Shown here: positions 36,130-44,372 of the stretch, one piece after another
How positions within the stretch are numbered: the stretch's first letter is position 1
Layout: each line of letters opens with the position of its first letter
NCBI GenBank assembly: GCA_958295485.1
Contig: OY282354.1
Coordinates: forward strand, 1,550,001 to 1,614,000
Source: an uncultured Gammaproteobacteria bacterium
GTDB lineage: Bacteria; Pseudomonadota; Gammaproteobacteria; Eutrophobiales; Eutrophobiaceae
DNA length: 64,000 bases
Reading direction: 5' to 3'
Made by a program: the position numbers and the translations under genes
The notes under the pieces: generated by a model
Databases searched by the model: none
Told to the model about the DNA's origin: nothing
What the model saw: only the letters and a program-made list of their open reading frames with translations

Positions 36130-39100
36130 ATGAAGCGCTGGATCGCCGGCTGGCGCCCCTGCCTTGTCCCCTTGCTTCTCCTCGCCTTGGTCGCCGTCGC
36201 GCCCGAGGCCGCCGCGCAGACCCCGACGCTGTCGATTGACTCACCGAGCGTGACGGAGGGGAACAGCGGCTCGACGAACCTGACGTTCACGGTGACCCTG
36301 AGCGCGGTCAGCAGCCAGCAGGTGACGGTGGACTACGCGGACGCCACGACCGGCACGGCCACGTCGGGAACGGACTACACGGCCATCACCGGCGGCACAT
36401 TGACCTTCACGGCGGGGACGACCAGCCTGACCCAGACCTTCAACGTATCGGTGACGGGCGATACGACCGACGAAGTGAACGAGACCGTCGTGGTGACCCT
36501 GAGCAGCGCGACGAACGCGACGATCGCGACGGGTACCGGCACGGGGACGATCACGGACGACGACGGGCCGGCGGTGTCGATCAACTCGCCGAGCGTGACC
36601 GAGGGGGACAGCGGCTCGACGAACCTGACCTTCACGGCGACGTTGAGCGCGGCGAGCGCCCAGCAGGTGACGGTGGCCTACGCCGACGCCACGACCGGCA
36701 CGGCCACTTCGGGGACCGACTACACGGCGATCACCGCCGGCACGCTGACCTTCACGGCGGGGACAACCAGCCAGACCTTCAACGTGGCGGTGACCGGCGA
36801 CACGACCGATGAGGCGAACGAGACGGTGATCGTGACCCTGAGCAGCCCGACGAACGCGACGATCGCGACGGGTACCGGCACGGGGACGATCACGAACGAC
36901 GACGGGCCGACGCTGTCGATCGACTCGCCGAGCGTGACGGAGGGTGACAGCGGCTCGACGAACCTGACCTTCACGGTGACGTTGAGCGTGGCGAGCAGCC
37001 AGCAGGTGACGGTAGACTACGCGGACGCCACGACCGGCACAGCCACGTCGGGGACGGACTACACGGCGATCACGGACGGGACGTTGACCTTCACAGCGGG
37101 GACGACCAGCCAGACCTTCAACGTATCGGTGACGGGCGATACGACCGACGAGGTGGACGAGACCGTCGTGGTGACCCTGAGCAGCGCGACGAACGCGACG
37201 ATCTCGACGGCGACCGGCACGGGGACGATCACGGACGACGATGTGACGCCGGGAGCCAGATGGACGCCGGGCGGCCTCTGGACTCATGATGTGACCACGA
37301 CGAGCCTCATAGGCAAGCTGACGCTTCAGCAGTCAGTCACAATCACCGGAGGAAGCAGGCAATGGGCTAACGCCGCGATTGACGCTTGTCCCTGGACGAG
37401 GGTGACTCCGCCGCTCCCGTCTACCGCGTGTCAGTTACTCAAGGACTATCGTGCGAATGGTTTTCCCAATTTCCAAGATTTGAGGTTGACGAATTTCATT
37501 CCGACCCAAGCCATGATCGACAACGGCGGGGTCGTCATCAGACTTAGGTGGTTAAACTACAACAGCCCTGCCGGGAACAACGTTGGCATGGTCGAGTGGG
37601 TTCCTCTTCTAACGCCTCCGAGTGCGACGCTGGTCCTCACGCCGCCGTCGATTTCGGAGAACGGCGGGGTTGCGACGGTGAGCGCGACGCTCGACCGGCA
37701 GTGGTCCGACGCGGTGACGATCACAGTGTCGGCGGCGGCGGGGACGGGCGCGGACGCTTCCGACTTCACCCTGAGTTCGGCGAACACGCTGACGATCGCG
37801 GCGGGCGAGACGACGAGCACAGGGACGGTGACGCTCACCGCGGTGGACAACGCGATTGATGCGGTGGACAAGGCGGTGACCGTTTCGGGAACCGCCTCCG
37901 ACAGCGTGACCAACGCGCCGCCCGACGTAACGCTGACGATCACGGACGACGACTTGCCGACGCTGTCGATTGACTCGCCGAGCGTGACGGAAGGGAACAG
38001 CGGTTCGAAGGACCTGACGTTCACCGTGAGCTTGAGCGGGGCCCTCACCGAGTCGGTGACAGTGGACTACGCGGACTCCAGGAGCGGGACGGCGACTTCG
38101 GGGACGGACTATGCGGCGATCACCGGCGGCACGCTGATCTTCCCTGCGGGAACCGCGAGCCAGGAGGTCACGGTGTCGGTGAGGGGGGACACCACCGTCG
38201 AGGCGAACGAGACGGTGGTGTTATCGTTGAGCAACCCTGCCAACGCGATGATCGGAACCGGCACGGGGACAGGGACGATCAGGAACGACGATGTCGGCGA
38301 GCCCCCTCCGATAGACGACGCCCCATCGCTATCGATCGACTCGCCGAGTGTGGCGGAGGGGGACGATGATTCGGTGAGCCTGACGTTCACGGTGACCCTG
38401 AGTCCGGTTAGTAGCGTCCCGGTGACGGTGGACTACGTCGTCACCGGCACGGCGAGGTCGGGGACGGACTTTGCGGCGCTCACTGGCGGCACGCTGACCT
38501 TCCCGGCGGGGACCATGAGCCGGACAATCACGGTGTCGGTGATGGGCGATGTCCTGGATGAAGATGACGAGACCATCGTGGTGACCCTGATCAATGTCAG
38601 GAATGCGGCCATCGACACAGCGACGGGGACCGGCACCATCACCGACGACGACACGGGGCCGTCGTTGGCGATCGACTCGCCGAGCGTGGCGGAGGGTGAC
38701 GCCGGTTCGACGGACCTGACGTTCACCGTGACCCTGAGCGAGGCCCTCACCGAGCCGGTGACGGTGGACTATGCGGACGCCGGGACTGGCACGGCAACAT
38801 CGGGGACCGACTACGTGGCTATCACCGGCGGCACGCTGACCTTCCCGGCGGGAACCACCAGCCGGGCGATCGTGGTAGCGGTGACGGGCGACGTCCTGGA
38901 TGAGCCGGACGAGACCGTTGCGGTGACCCTGAGCAACGCCGCCAACGCAGCCATCGGTCCGGCGACGGGCACCGGCACCATCATCGACGATGACGACGCC
39001 GGCGACGCGCCGACGCTGTCGATTGACTCGCCGAGCGTGACGGAAGGTGACGCCGGTTCGACGAACCTGACGTTCACCGTGAGCTTGAGCGCGGCGAGTA

Positions 39101-42100
39101 CCGAGCAAGTGACAGTGGCCTACGCGGACGCCGGGACGGGCACGGCGACCCCGGGGACCGACTACGCGGCCCTCATCGGCGGCACGCTGACCTTCCCGGC
39201 GGGAACCACGAGTCAGACCTTCAACGTAGCGGTGACGGGCGACGTCCTGGACGAGCCGGACGAGACCGTAGTGGTGACCCTGAGCAACGCGACGAATGCG
39301 ACCATCAGCACGGCGACGGGAACCGGCGCCATCGCTGATGACGACGAGCCGCCGGCGCTGTCCATCGACTCGCCGAGCGTGACGGAGGGCGACGCCGGTT
39401 CGGTAAACCTGACCTGGACGGTGACCTTGGACGCGGCGAGCGGCCGGGTGGTGACGGTGGCCTGGGCGGACACCGGGACCGGCACGGCGACCTCGGGGAC
39501 CGACTACGTAGCGATTACCGGCGGCGCGCTGACCTTCCCGGCGGGAACGACGACCCAGACCTTCAACGTAGCGGTGACGGGGGACACGACCACCGAACCG
39601 GACGAGACCGTGGTAGTGGCCCTGAGCAATGCCAGGAATGCCACCATCGGCACGGCGACGGGAGGCGGCACAATCATCGACGACGACCTGACGCCGAGCT
39701 TTGGTTCGGCGACGGTCCCGGCTCAGTCCTGGACCCGGAACTGGCCGATCCCGGTATTGACGCTGCCGGCGGCCATGGGCGGCGACGGCGCGCTGACCTA
39801 TGCGCTGACGCCGGAACTACCCAGCGGACTGAGCTTCGATGCGGCCGCGCGGGAATTATCGGGTACGCCGACGACGATGCTGGCGGCGACCGAATACAGC
39901 CTGATGGCCACGGACGAGGATGGGGATACGGTAGCGCTGAGTTTCACTATCGAGGTAACCGGCCCGATCACTATATCGATTGCGGACGGTCAAGCGGTAG
40001 AGGGCGAGCCCGTCGAGTTCGGGATTACATTGTCCAGGCCTGTGCCGGAAGCCGGGACGCTACTGGTAGTTTATCGGATAACTGACGGCACGGCCCTGGC
40101 GCAGTCCGACTATGCGCCGCCCGCAGGTCAGCAAGGGGAGTTCACGATCGCGACGGGGCAGGACGCGGCGACGATCGTCATTCGGACGACGGACGATGAC
40201 CTGGTGGAGGACGAGGAGACGTTCACGGTAACGCTGGTTGGCACGAGTCATGCGGAGTTGGGCGATGCCGAAGCGACGGGCCGGATCATCGATAACGACT
40301 TGGCGTCCCTGCGCGGCGAGGCGTTGCAATGGTCTCTGGCAGCGTTTGGGCGGACGGTGGCAACGGAAGCGGTGGACGCTATCGGCCAACGCTTCCGGCC
40401 CGGTGGCACGCCGCGCGCGCCACGCGCCGGGTTGCCGGGCACGTCGCTACGAGACGGCATCGGCGCGGCCAGCGCGAGATGGACAACGCACGCCGGCGGG
40501 ACGGCTGCGCTGTCGCAGGCCGGCAGCGGCACGGTTGGTATGGGCCGGCCGACCGGTGCGGTTGGCGGCCCGGCTGGCGCCGCTTGGACGACCGGTGCGG
40601 CCAACGACGCGGCTGACGCGGACTGGACGACTGGTGCGGTTAGCGGCATGGCTGACGCGGACTGGACGACTGGTGCGGTTAGCGGCATGGCTGACGCGGA
40701 CTGGACGACTGGTGCGAGCAACGACGCGGCTGACGCGGACTGGACGACCGGTGCGGGCAACGGCGCGGTTAGCGGCGTGGCTGACGCGGACTGGGCCAAC
40801 GGTGCGGTTAGTGGCGTGGCTGGCGCGGACTGGGCCAACGGCGCGGTTAGCGGCGTGGCCGGCGCGGGCTGGACCACCGGCGCATGGCGGAACTTTTCCT
40901 TGGGCGGTCCCGGCGGCGCGGCATTGCCCGGCGGCTTTTCCGGCCCGGAGCGTTCCCCGCAGGGCGAATTCCTGTCCCAGGTCGCCTTTGAGACGCGCCT
41001 TGACGCGACGGATGAGGATGGCGTCGATGGCGGGTCGGGTCAGGAGTGGACAGTGTGGGGTCGGGGTTCGCGGAGCCAGTTCAGTGGCCAGTCCGGGGCG
41101 CGGATAACATTGGACGGGGAAGTGAACACGGGTTACCTGGGCGCGGACGTGCGGCTGGCTGAGCATGACCTGCTGCTGGGCGTGGCGTTATCACACAGCG
41201 TCGGGGAACTGGACTATCAAGCGGCGGCGGCCGGGTTGAACGAGGGGCAGATAGACTTGGACCTGAGCAGCGTACTGCCCTATGCTCACTGGCAGTTGAA
41301 CGAGCGGGTATCCCTGTGGGGGTTGCTGGGCATCGGCTGGGGGGAGGCGACTTTGACGGACGAGTTCGGGCGGGTAACGACGGACACGGAGATGCGGATG
41401 GCGGCGTTGGGCAGTCGCGGGGAGTTGGCGACGTGGCGGGGTCTGGACCTGGCGTTGAAGGGCGACGCCTTTATAGTGAACATGGAAGGGTCGGAATGGG
41501 AGCAGAGCGATGCAGTGGCGATGCCGGAAGTGGATGCGGATGCGCATCGCGTACGCCTGATGCTGGAAGGCCGGCGCGCCTGGCAGGCAGGGCCGCAACA
41601 ACAGTTGGAGTTAAGCCTGGAGTTCGGCGGTCGCTGGGACGGTGGCGATGCGGACACGGGCGTGGGCGCGGAGTTAGGCGGAGGGTTGGCATACCGCCAT
41701 GCGGCCTGGGGTTTGGGGATTGAGACGCGGGGCCGGTACCTGCTGGGGCATACAGAACGGGCGTTCGAGGAATGGGGCGCGAGCGTGTCGGTAGCGTTGG
41801 ATCCGGGCGTGGAGGGGATTGGCCCGTCGTTGACCTTGTCGCCGACCTGGGGCGAGGCCTCGAGCGGGGTGGAGAACCTGTGGCGGGAAGAGCGGTTGTT
41901 AGGCGCCAGCCTGGGCAGTCAACCGTCCCCGGATGAGCGCGGCGGCCTGCGCCCGAACCGGTTACGGATGGAGTTGGGCTATGGCTTTGAGACCCGCGCG
42001 CAGCGGTTGCTGAAGCTGTACAGCGCGCTGGACGAGGCTGGCCCGGGGAGCAGGAACTGGCGTCTGGGCGGCCTGGTGACGGGCAGGTGGTTCACCTGGG

Positions 42101-42201
42101 GCCTGGAACTGGACCGCCGGGAGATTTGGGACGCGTCGCCCGAGCACGGCATCTTCCTGAGGTTCGGCAACGGATTGACGAACACAAGAAGTTTGAAGTA
42201 A
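36130..42201 (+). CDS. Giant Calx-beta repeat protein with autotransporter beta-barrel (2023 aa)
   Basis: The ATG at 36130 starts a textbook signal peptide (MKRWIAGWRPC, hydrophobic core, cleavage after PEAAA). The mature protein has three Calx-beta units starting LSIDSPSVTEG (about residues 35-372), a unique domain of about 120 residues with two cysteines (about 373-495), a SENGG-type unit, five further Calx-beta units, a He_PIG-type domain, one more Calx-beta unit, a linker with a 13-residue tandem repeat and a barrel domain of about 400 residues starting EWTVWGRG. From the He_PIG domain to the end it is nearly identical to giant protein 1. The barrel's last beta strand (HGIFLRFGNG) is followed by a short tail. 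A type V secreted surface adhesin is inferred. A longer frame starts at 35992. Confidence 0.87.
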   Translation: MKRWIAGWRPCLVPLLLLALVAVAPEAAAQTPTLSIDSPSVTEGNSGSTNLTFTVTLSAVSSQQVTVDYADATTGTATSGTDYTAITGGTLTFTAGTTSLTQTFNVSVTGDTTDEVNETVVVTLSSATNATIATGTGTGTITDDDGPAVSINSPSVTEGDSGSTNLTFTATLSAASAQQVTVAYADATTGTATSGTDYTAITAGTLTFTAGTTSQTFNVAVTGDTTDEANETVIVTLSSPTNATIATGTGTGTITNDDGPTLSIDSPSVTEGDSGSTNLTFTVTLSVASSQQVTVDYADATTGTATSGTDYTAITDGTLTFTAGTTSQTFNVSVTGDTTDEVDETVVVTLSSATNATISTATGTGTITDDDVTPGARWTPGGLWTHDVTTTSLIGKLTLQQSVTITGGSRQWANAAIDACPWTRVTPPLPSTACQLLKDYRANGFPNFQDLRLTNFIPTQAMIDNGGVVIRLRWLNYNSPAGNNVGMVEWVPLLTPPSATLVLTPPSISENGGVATVSATLDRQWSDAVTITVSAAAGTGADASDFTLSSANTLTIAAGETTSTGTVTLTAVDNAIDAVDKAVTVSGTASDSVTNAPPDVTLTITDDDLPTLSIDSPSVTEGNSGSKDLTFTVSLSGALTESVTVDYADSRSGTATSGTDYAAITGGTLIFPAGTASQEVTVSVRGDTTVEANETVVLSLSNPANAMIGTGTGTGTIRNDDVGEPPPIDDAPSLSIDSPSVAEGDDDSVSLTFTVTLSPVSSVPVTVDYVVTGTARSGTDFAALTGGTLTFPAGTMSRTITVSVMGDVLDEDDETIVVTLINVRNAAIDTATGTGTITDDDTGPSLAIDSPSVAEGDAGSTDLTFTVTLSEALTEPVTVDYADAGTGTATSGTDYVAITGGTLTFPAGTTSRAIVVAVTGDVLDEPDETVAVTLSNAANAAIGPATGTGTIIDDDDAGDAPTLSIDSPSVTEGDAGSTNLTFTVSLSAASTEQVTVAYADAGTGTATPGTDYAALIGGTLTFPAGTTSQTFNVAVTGDVLDEPDETVVVTLSNATNATISTATGTGAIADDDEPPALSIDSPSVTEGDAGSVNLTWTVTLDAASGRVVTVAWADTGTGTATSGTDYVAITGGALTFPAGTTTQTFNVAVTGDTTTEPDETVVVALSNARNATIGTATGGGTIIDDDLTPSFGSATVPAQSWTRNWPIPVLTLPAAMGGDGALTYALTPELPSGLSFDAAARELSGTPTTMLAATEYSLMATDEDGDTVALSFTIEVTGPITISIADGQAVEGEPVEFGITLSRPVPEAGTLLVVYRITDGTALAQSDYAPPAGQQGEFTIATGQDAATIVIRTTDDDLVEDEETFTVTLVGTSHAELGDAEATGRIIDNDLASLRGEALQWSLAAFGRTVATEAVDAIGQRFRPGGTPRAPRAGLPGTSLRDGIGAASARWTTHAGGTAALSQAGSGTVGMGRPTGAVGGPAGAAWTTGAANDAADADWTTGAVSGMADADWTTGAVSGMADADWTTGASNDAADADWTTGAGNGAVSGVADADWANGAVSGVAGADWANGAVSGVAGAGWTTGAWRNFSLGGPGGAALPGGFSGPERSPQGEFLSQVAFETRLDATDEDGVDGGSGQEWTVWGRGSRSQFSGQSGARITLDGEVNTGYLGADVRLAEHDLLLGVALSHSVGELDYQAAAAGLNEGQIDLDLSSVLPYAHWQLNERVSLWGLLGIGWGEATLTDEFGRVTTDTEMRMAALGSRGELATWRGLDLALKGDAFIVNMEGSEWEQSDAVAMPEVDADAHRVRLMLEGRRAWQAGPQQQLELSLEFGGRWDGGDADTGVGAELGGGLAYRHAAWGLGIETRGRYLLGHTERAFEEWGASVSVALDPGVEGIGPSLTLSPTWGEASSGVENLWREERLLGASLGSQPSPDERGGLRPNRLRMELGYGFETRAQRLLKLYSALDEAGPGSRNWRLGGLVTGRWFTWGLELDRREIWDASPEHGIFLRFGNGLTNTRSLK
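40590..40890 (+). repeat. 39-bp linker minisatellite in giant gene 2
   Basis: Tandem units of about 39 bases code variants of ADADWTTGAVSGM (about seven copies, some shortened). The homologous linker in giant gene 1 (about 33560-33640) has only one comparable WTTGAW unit, so linker length varies between paralogues. Confidence 0.8.
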
Positions 42202-42237
42202 GAAGTTTGAAATCATTTCTTCGCCCTTACCCCCTTC

Positions 42238-42411
42238 GGCAGCTACCACAAACTCCTTCACCAGACCGCTAAAACCCGGCTGCTCATCATTGATGACTGG
42301 GGCATGGAGACACCTGACACCGCACAGCGCCATGACCTCATGCACACTATGGATGACGTCAAATGGCTTGCCCAGGGAACGATTTATCCTGATGTCATCG
42401 AATGGAGATGA
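42238..42411 (+). pseudogene. IS21 istB fragment fused to a guaA fragment
   Basis: The frame reads HKLLHQTAKTRLLIIDDWGM, which is the Walker B region of IstB, the ATPase helper of IS21 transposases, then after about 40 codons switches without a break to [16 protein letters not shown], which is guaA residues coded at about 20425-20473, and ends at TGA 42409. Both parts are short fragments, so this is a dead chimeric remnant. Confidence 0.7.
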
Positions 42412-42431
42412 CGGTGTCGTAAATGTCGATA

Positions 42432-42698
42432 TGAACCGCCCCGGGTCTCCCGGAGACTCGTTAGTTTGAGGCATGCCGCTTTGCATGACCGGTTATTTTC
42501 ATCATCATAGTACATCTGTTCATATTCAGCCGGTGGCGCATGGCCAATCGGCGCCAACAGGCGCCGATTATTGAACCAGTCCACCCATTCCAGCGTCGCA
42601 TATTCCACGTCATTGATGGTCTTCCACGGCCCCCGCGTCCGGATCACTTCCGTCTTGTACAGGCCGATGATCATCTCCGGCAAACCTGGGGCGATTCA
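42432..42698 (-). mobile_element. IS3-family remnant, copy 1 (internally deleted)
   Basis: The minus strand codes GLYKTEVIRTRGPWK and LEWVDWFNNRRLL, the C-terminal end of IS3-family OrfB (DDE integrase core). The ends, TGAACCGCCCCGGG at 42432 and the inverted TGAATCGCCCCAGG at 42698, look like IS terminal repeats. Everything between the 5' end and the last 70 or so codons is missing. No target duplication is obvious. Confidence 0.75.
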
Positions 42699-42821
42699 TT
42701 ATGCCTCAGCGCATCCATTGGTGAGACACGCGGTCAGGTTTGGAATCGCTTGACTATGAGAGATTAAAGCTCTATCCTTTCCGGTAGTCAACAGGACGAA
42801 TACATAATACGGAGACAGGAA

Positions 42822-43319
42822 ATGAACCAGGAAACCACCGTCGTCCCCCTCCGCGACCTGGAGGAAGCCCGAGAACGCGGGATGCTCTCTGGCGAGGTGC
42901 GCATTCTCAAGTGGGGAACCACTGCCGCAATTACCGTGATCCTCCTCTTTCTCACTTACCTTGCGCAACAGATCAGCGAGGTTCGGAGCGACCTTACGCA
43001 ACAGATCAACGAGGTTCGGAGCGACCTTACACTACAGATCAACGAGGTTCGGAGCGGCCTTACGCAACAGATCAACGAGGTTCGGAGCGATCTTACACAA
43101 CAGATCAACGAGGTTCGGAGCGACCTTACACAACAGATCAACGAAGTGCGGAAAGAGATGAATCAAGGGCAAATCGCTATTCATGAACGTTTGACGAGTG
43201 TTGAACACCAACTCGGTTTACGCCCCACATTGACGGAACCCGCTTCGCCGGCAGTGGCGGACGAACAAGCAGTTACAGATATAACAGGGCGTACGGCAAA
43301 ACTGGACAAGAACCGCTAA
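42822..43319 (+). CDS. Membrane-anchored hendecad coiled-coil protein, copy 1
   Basis: The 165-residue protein has a charged N-terminus (LRDLEEARERGML), one transmembrane helix (about residues 31-48, TTAAITVILLFLTYLA) and six tandem 11-residue units QQINEVRSDLT, the hendecad pattern of a parallel coiled coil. A short Pro/Ala tail ends it. The start is supported by GGAGACAGGAA just upstream. A second copy with the same leader lies at 48104-48613, and a distant relative of the same plan at 43936-44298. The function is unknown; a membrane-tethered oligomer is inferred. It follows directly on an IS3 remnant, and the two form a duplicated unit. Confidence 0.75.
   Translation: MNQETTVVPLRDLEEARERGMLSGEVRILKWGTTAAITVILLFLTYLAQQISEVRSDLTQQINEVRSDLTLQINEVRSGLTQQINEVRSDLTQQINEVRSDLTQQINEVRKEMNQGQIAIHERLTSVEHQLGLRPTLTEPASPAVADEQAVTDITGRTAKLDKNR
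42966..43164 (+). repeat. 33-bp tandem repeat within coiled-coil gene copy 1
   Basis: Six units of 33 bases (CAACAGATCAACGAGGTTCG plus 13 more) code the hendecads. Copy 2 has three. Confidence 0.85.
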
Positions 43320-43320
43320 G

Positions 43321-43633
43321 CAGGGCGCCGGTTCATCGCCGGGCTAATCATTCGTCTTCATTTAACCCTTGATACCCAATTTATGCCCAAATACCAAATT
43401 TCAGGCCGAGGGGGCAAAGCCCCCCTTGGAACCCCCCAAAAAGACGCAAAGAGGTAATGCTTCACGGGGTGAGCGTCCGCGCCACACGAAACCCGATGAC
43501 GTAGTAACGGAAAATAGATTAAGAGTTGCAAAGTAGGAAATAAAGTGCTGCAAAGTACTGATTATAAAGAGAAATTAAACAACATTATTATTGAGTGGGA
43601 GTAGGAAAAATATAATGTGTCGGAGAAGAAATT
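43321..43633. other. Intergenic region, end of duplicated unit
   Basis: Bases 43321-43400 are repeated at 48615-48690 (GGCGCCGGTTCATCGCCGGG onward). The rest, 43440-43633, is unrecognised and turns AT-rich toward the next gene. Confidence 0.5.
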
Positions 43634-43948
43634 ATGAAAATTGCTAATTACTTACTCGCCTTCTTTCTGATTATGGCTTCTTTCTCTGCATATACAGATT
43701 CCCACGTGGATTACAGGCATGGGGAAGGTGAAAAAGAACATTCAGGTTATTGGAAGGCGGAAGATTGCAAAGAAATCAGCGAGGCCTCTGGTACGTTTCT
43801 TTATATATCAGGGGAACTATTGGAAGAGGCTGATATTTCCGATAAGAAGGGGGCGGAAAGAGACGCTGAAGAATCCTTCGAAACCGCGCTGGCATTCTCT
43901 GAATTAGCGGCAAACTATGCCAAGAATTTTGAAGCCTACTGTAAGTGA
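43634..43948 (+). CDS. Small secreted protein of unknown function
   Basis: This 104-residue protein has a signal peptide (MKIANYLLAFFLIMASFSAYT) and an acidic, helical mature part with two cysteines (EDCKEI near residue 45 and the next-to-last residue). GGAG lies 9 bases before the ATG. It is convergent with the next gene and overlaps its 3' end by 13 bases. The AT-rich composition suggests an origin different from the core genes. No family is recognised. Confidence 0.65.
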   Translation: MKIANYLLAFFLIMASFSAYTDSHVDYRHGEGEKEHSGYWKAEDCKEISEASGTFLYISGELLEEADISDKKGAERDAEESFETALAFSELAANYAKNFEAYCK

Positions 43949-44298
43949 TCAAATGCCCTGCTTGATTCGATTCGCACGACACGTTTATGCAAACCTGCAA
44001 CCTCAGCGCGCAAACCTATGACCTCAGCGCGTAAACCCGAGATTTCAACGCGCAGTCCGGTATGTTGCTGTTCCATTGCAATACGCAAGTCCGCGAGCTC
44101 CGTGTAGAGAAACGTGAAGCCGCCTAAAATGGCGGTAAGAACAAACGCCCCCGTCCAAAGCGCTAAACGGAATTCGCCGCGTCGGACGAAATCTTCGCTC
44201 CAGCGTTCCGCAGGGGCATTTTCTGAACGAGGCTTCTCTATTGTTTCCTTGGTCTCTTTCCGGGCAATGGCATCTTCAGAGTTCATTGTCATATCCAT
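43936..44298 (-). CDS. Membrane-anchored coiled-coil protein
   Basis: The ATG at 44298 is chosen because GGAGG lies 9 bases upstream; the frame is open further to 44334. The 120-residue protein has a charged N-terminus, one transmembrane helix (LALWTGAFVLTAILGGFTFL, about residues 46-65) and a C-terminal coil of repeating GLRAEV- heptads. The plan is the same as the two hendecad proteins nearby, with a different coil. The function is unknown. Confidence 0.65.
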   Translation of the reverse strand: MDMTMNSEDAIARKETKETIEKPRSENAPAERWSEDFVRRGEFRLALWTGAFVLTAILGGFTFLYTELADLRIAMEQQHTGLRVEISGLRAEVIGLRAEVAGLHKRVVRIESSRAFDHLQ

Positions 44299-44372
44299 AA
44301 TAGTAAACCTCCATGATAAGATAGTAAACCTCAACTCCTGATTTGATGTAAACCTTACCGTCCTTCCACTTG

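Noticed and set aside
42956-43141. Antisense frame of repeated MICCVRSLRTSL
   Set aside because: It is the reverse complement of the 33-bp coiled-coil repeat; no start signal.
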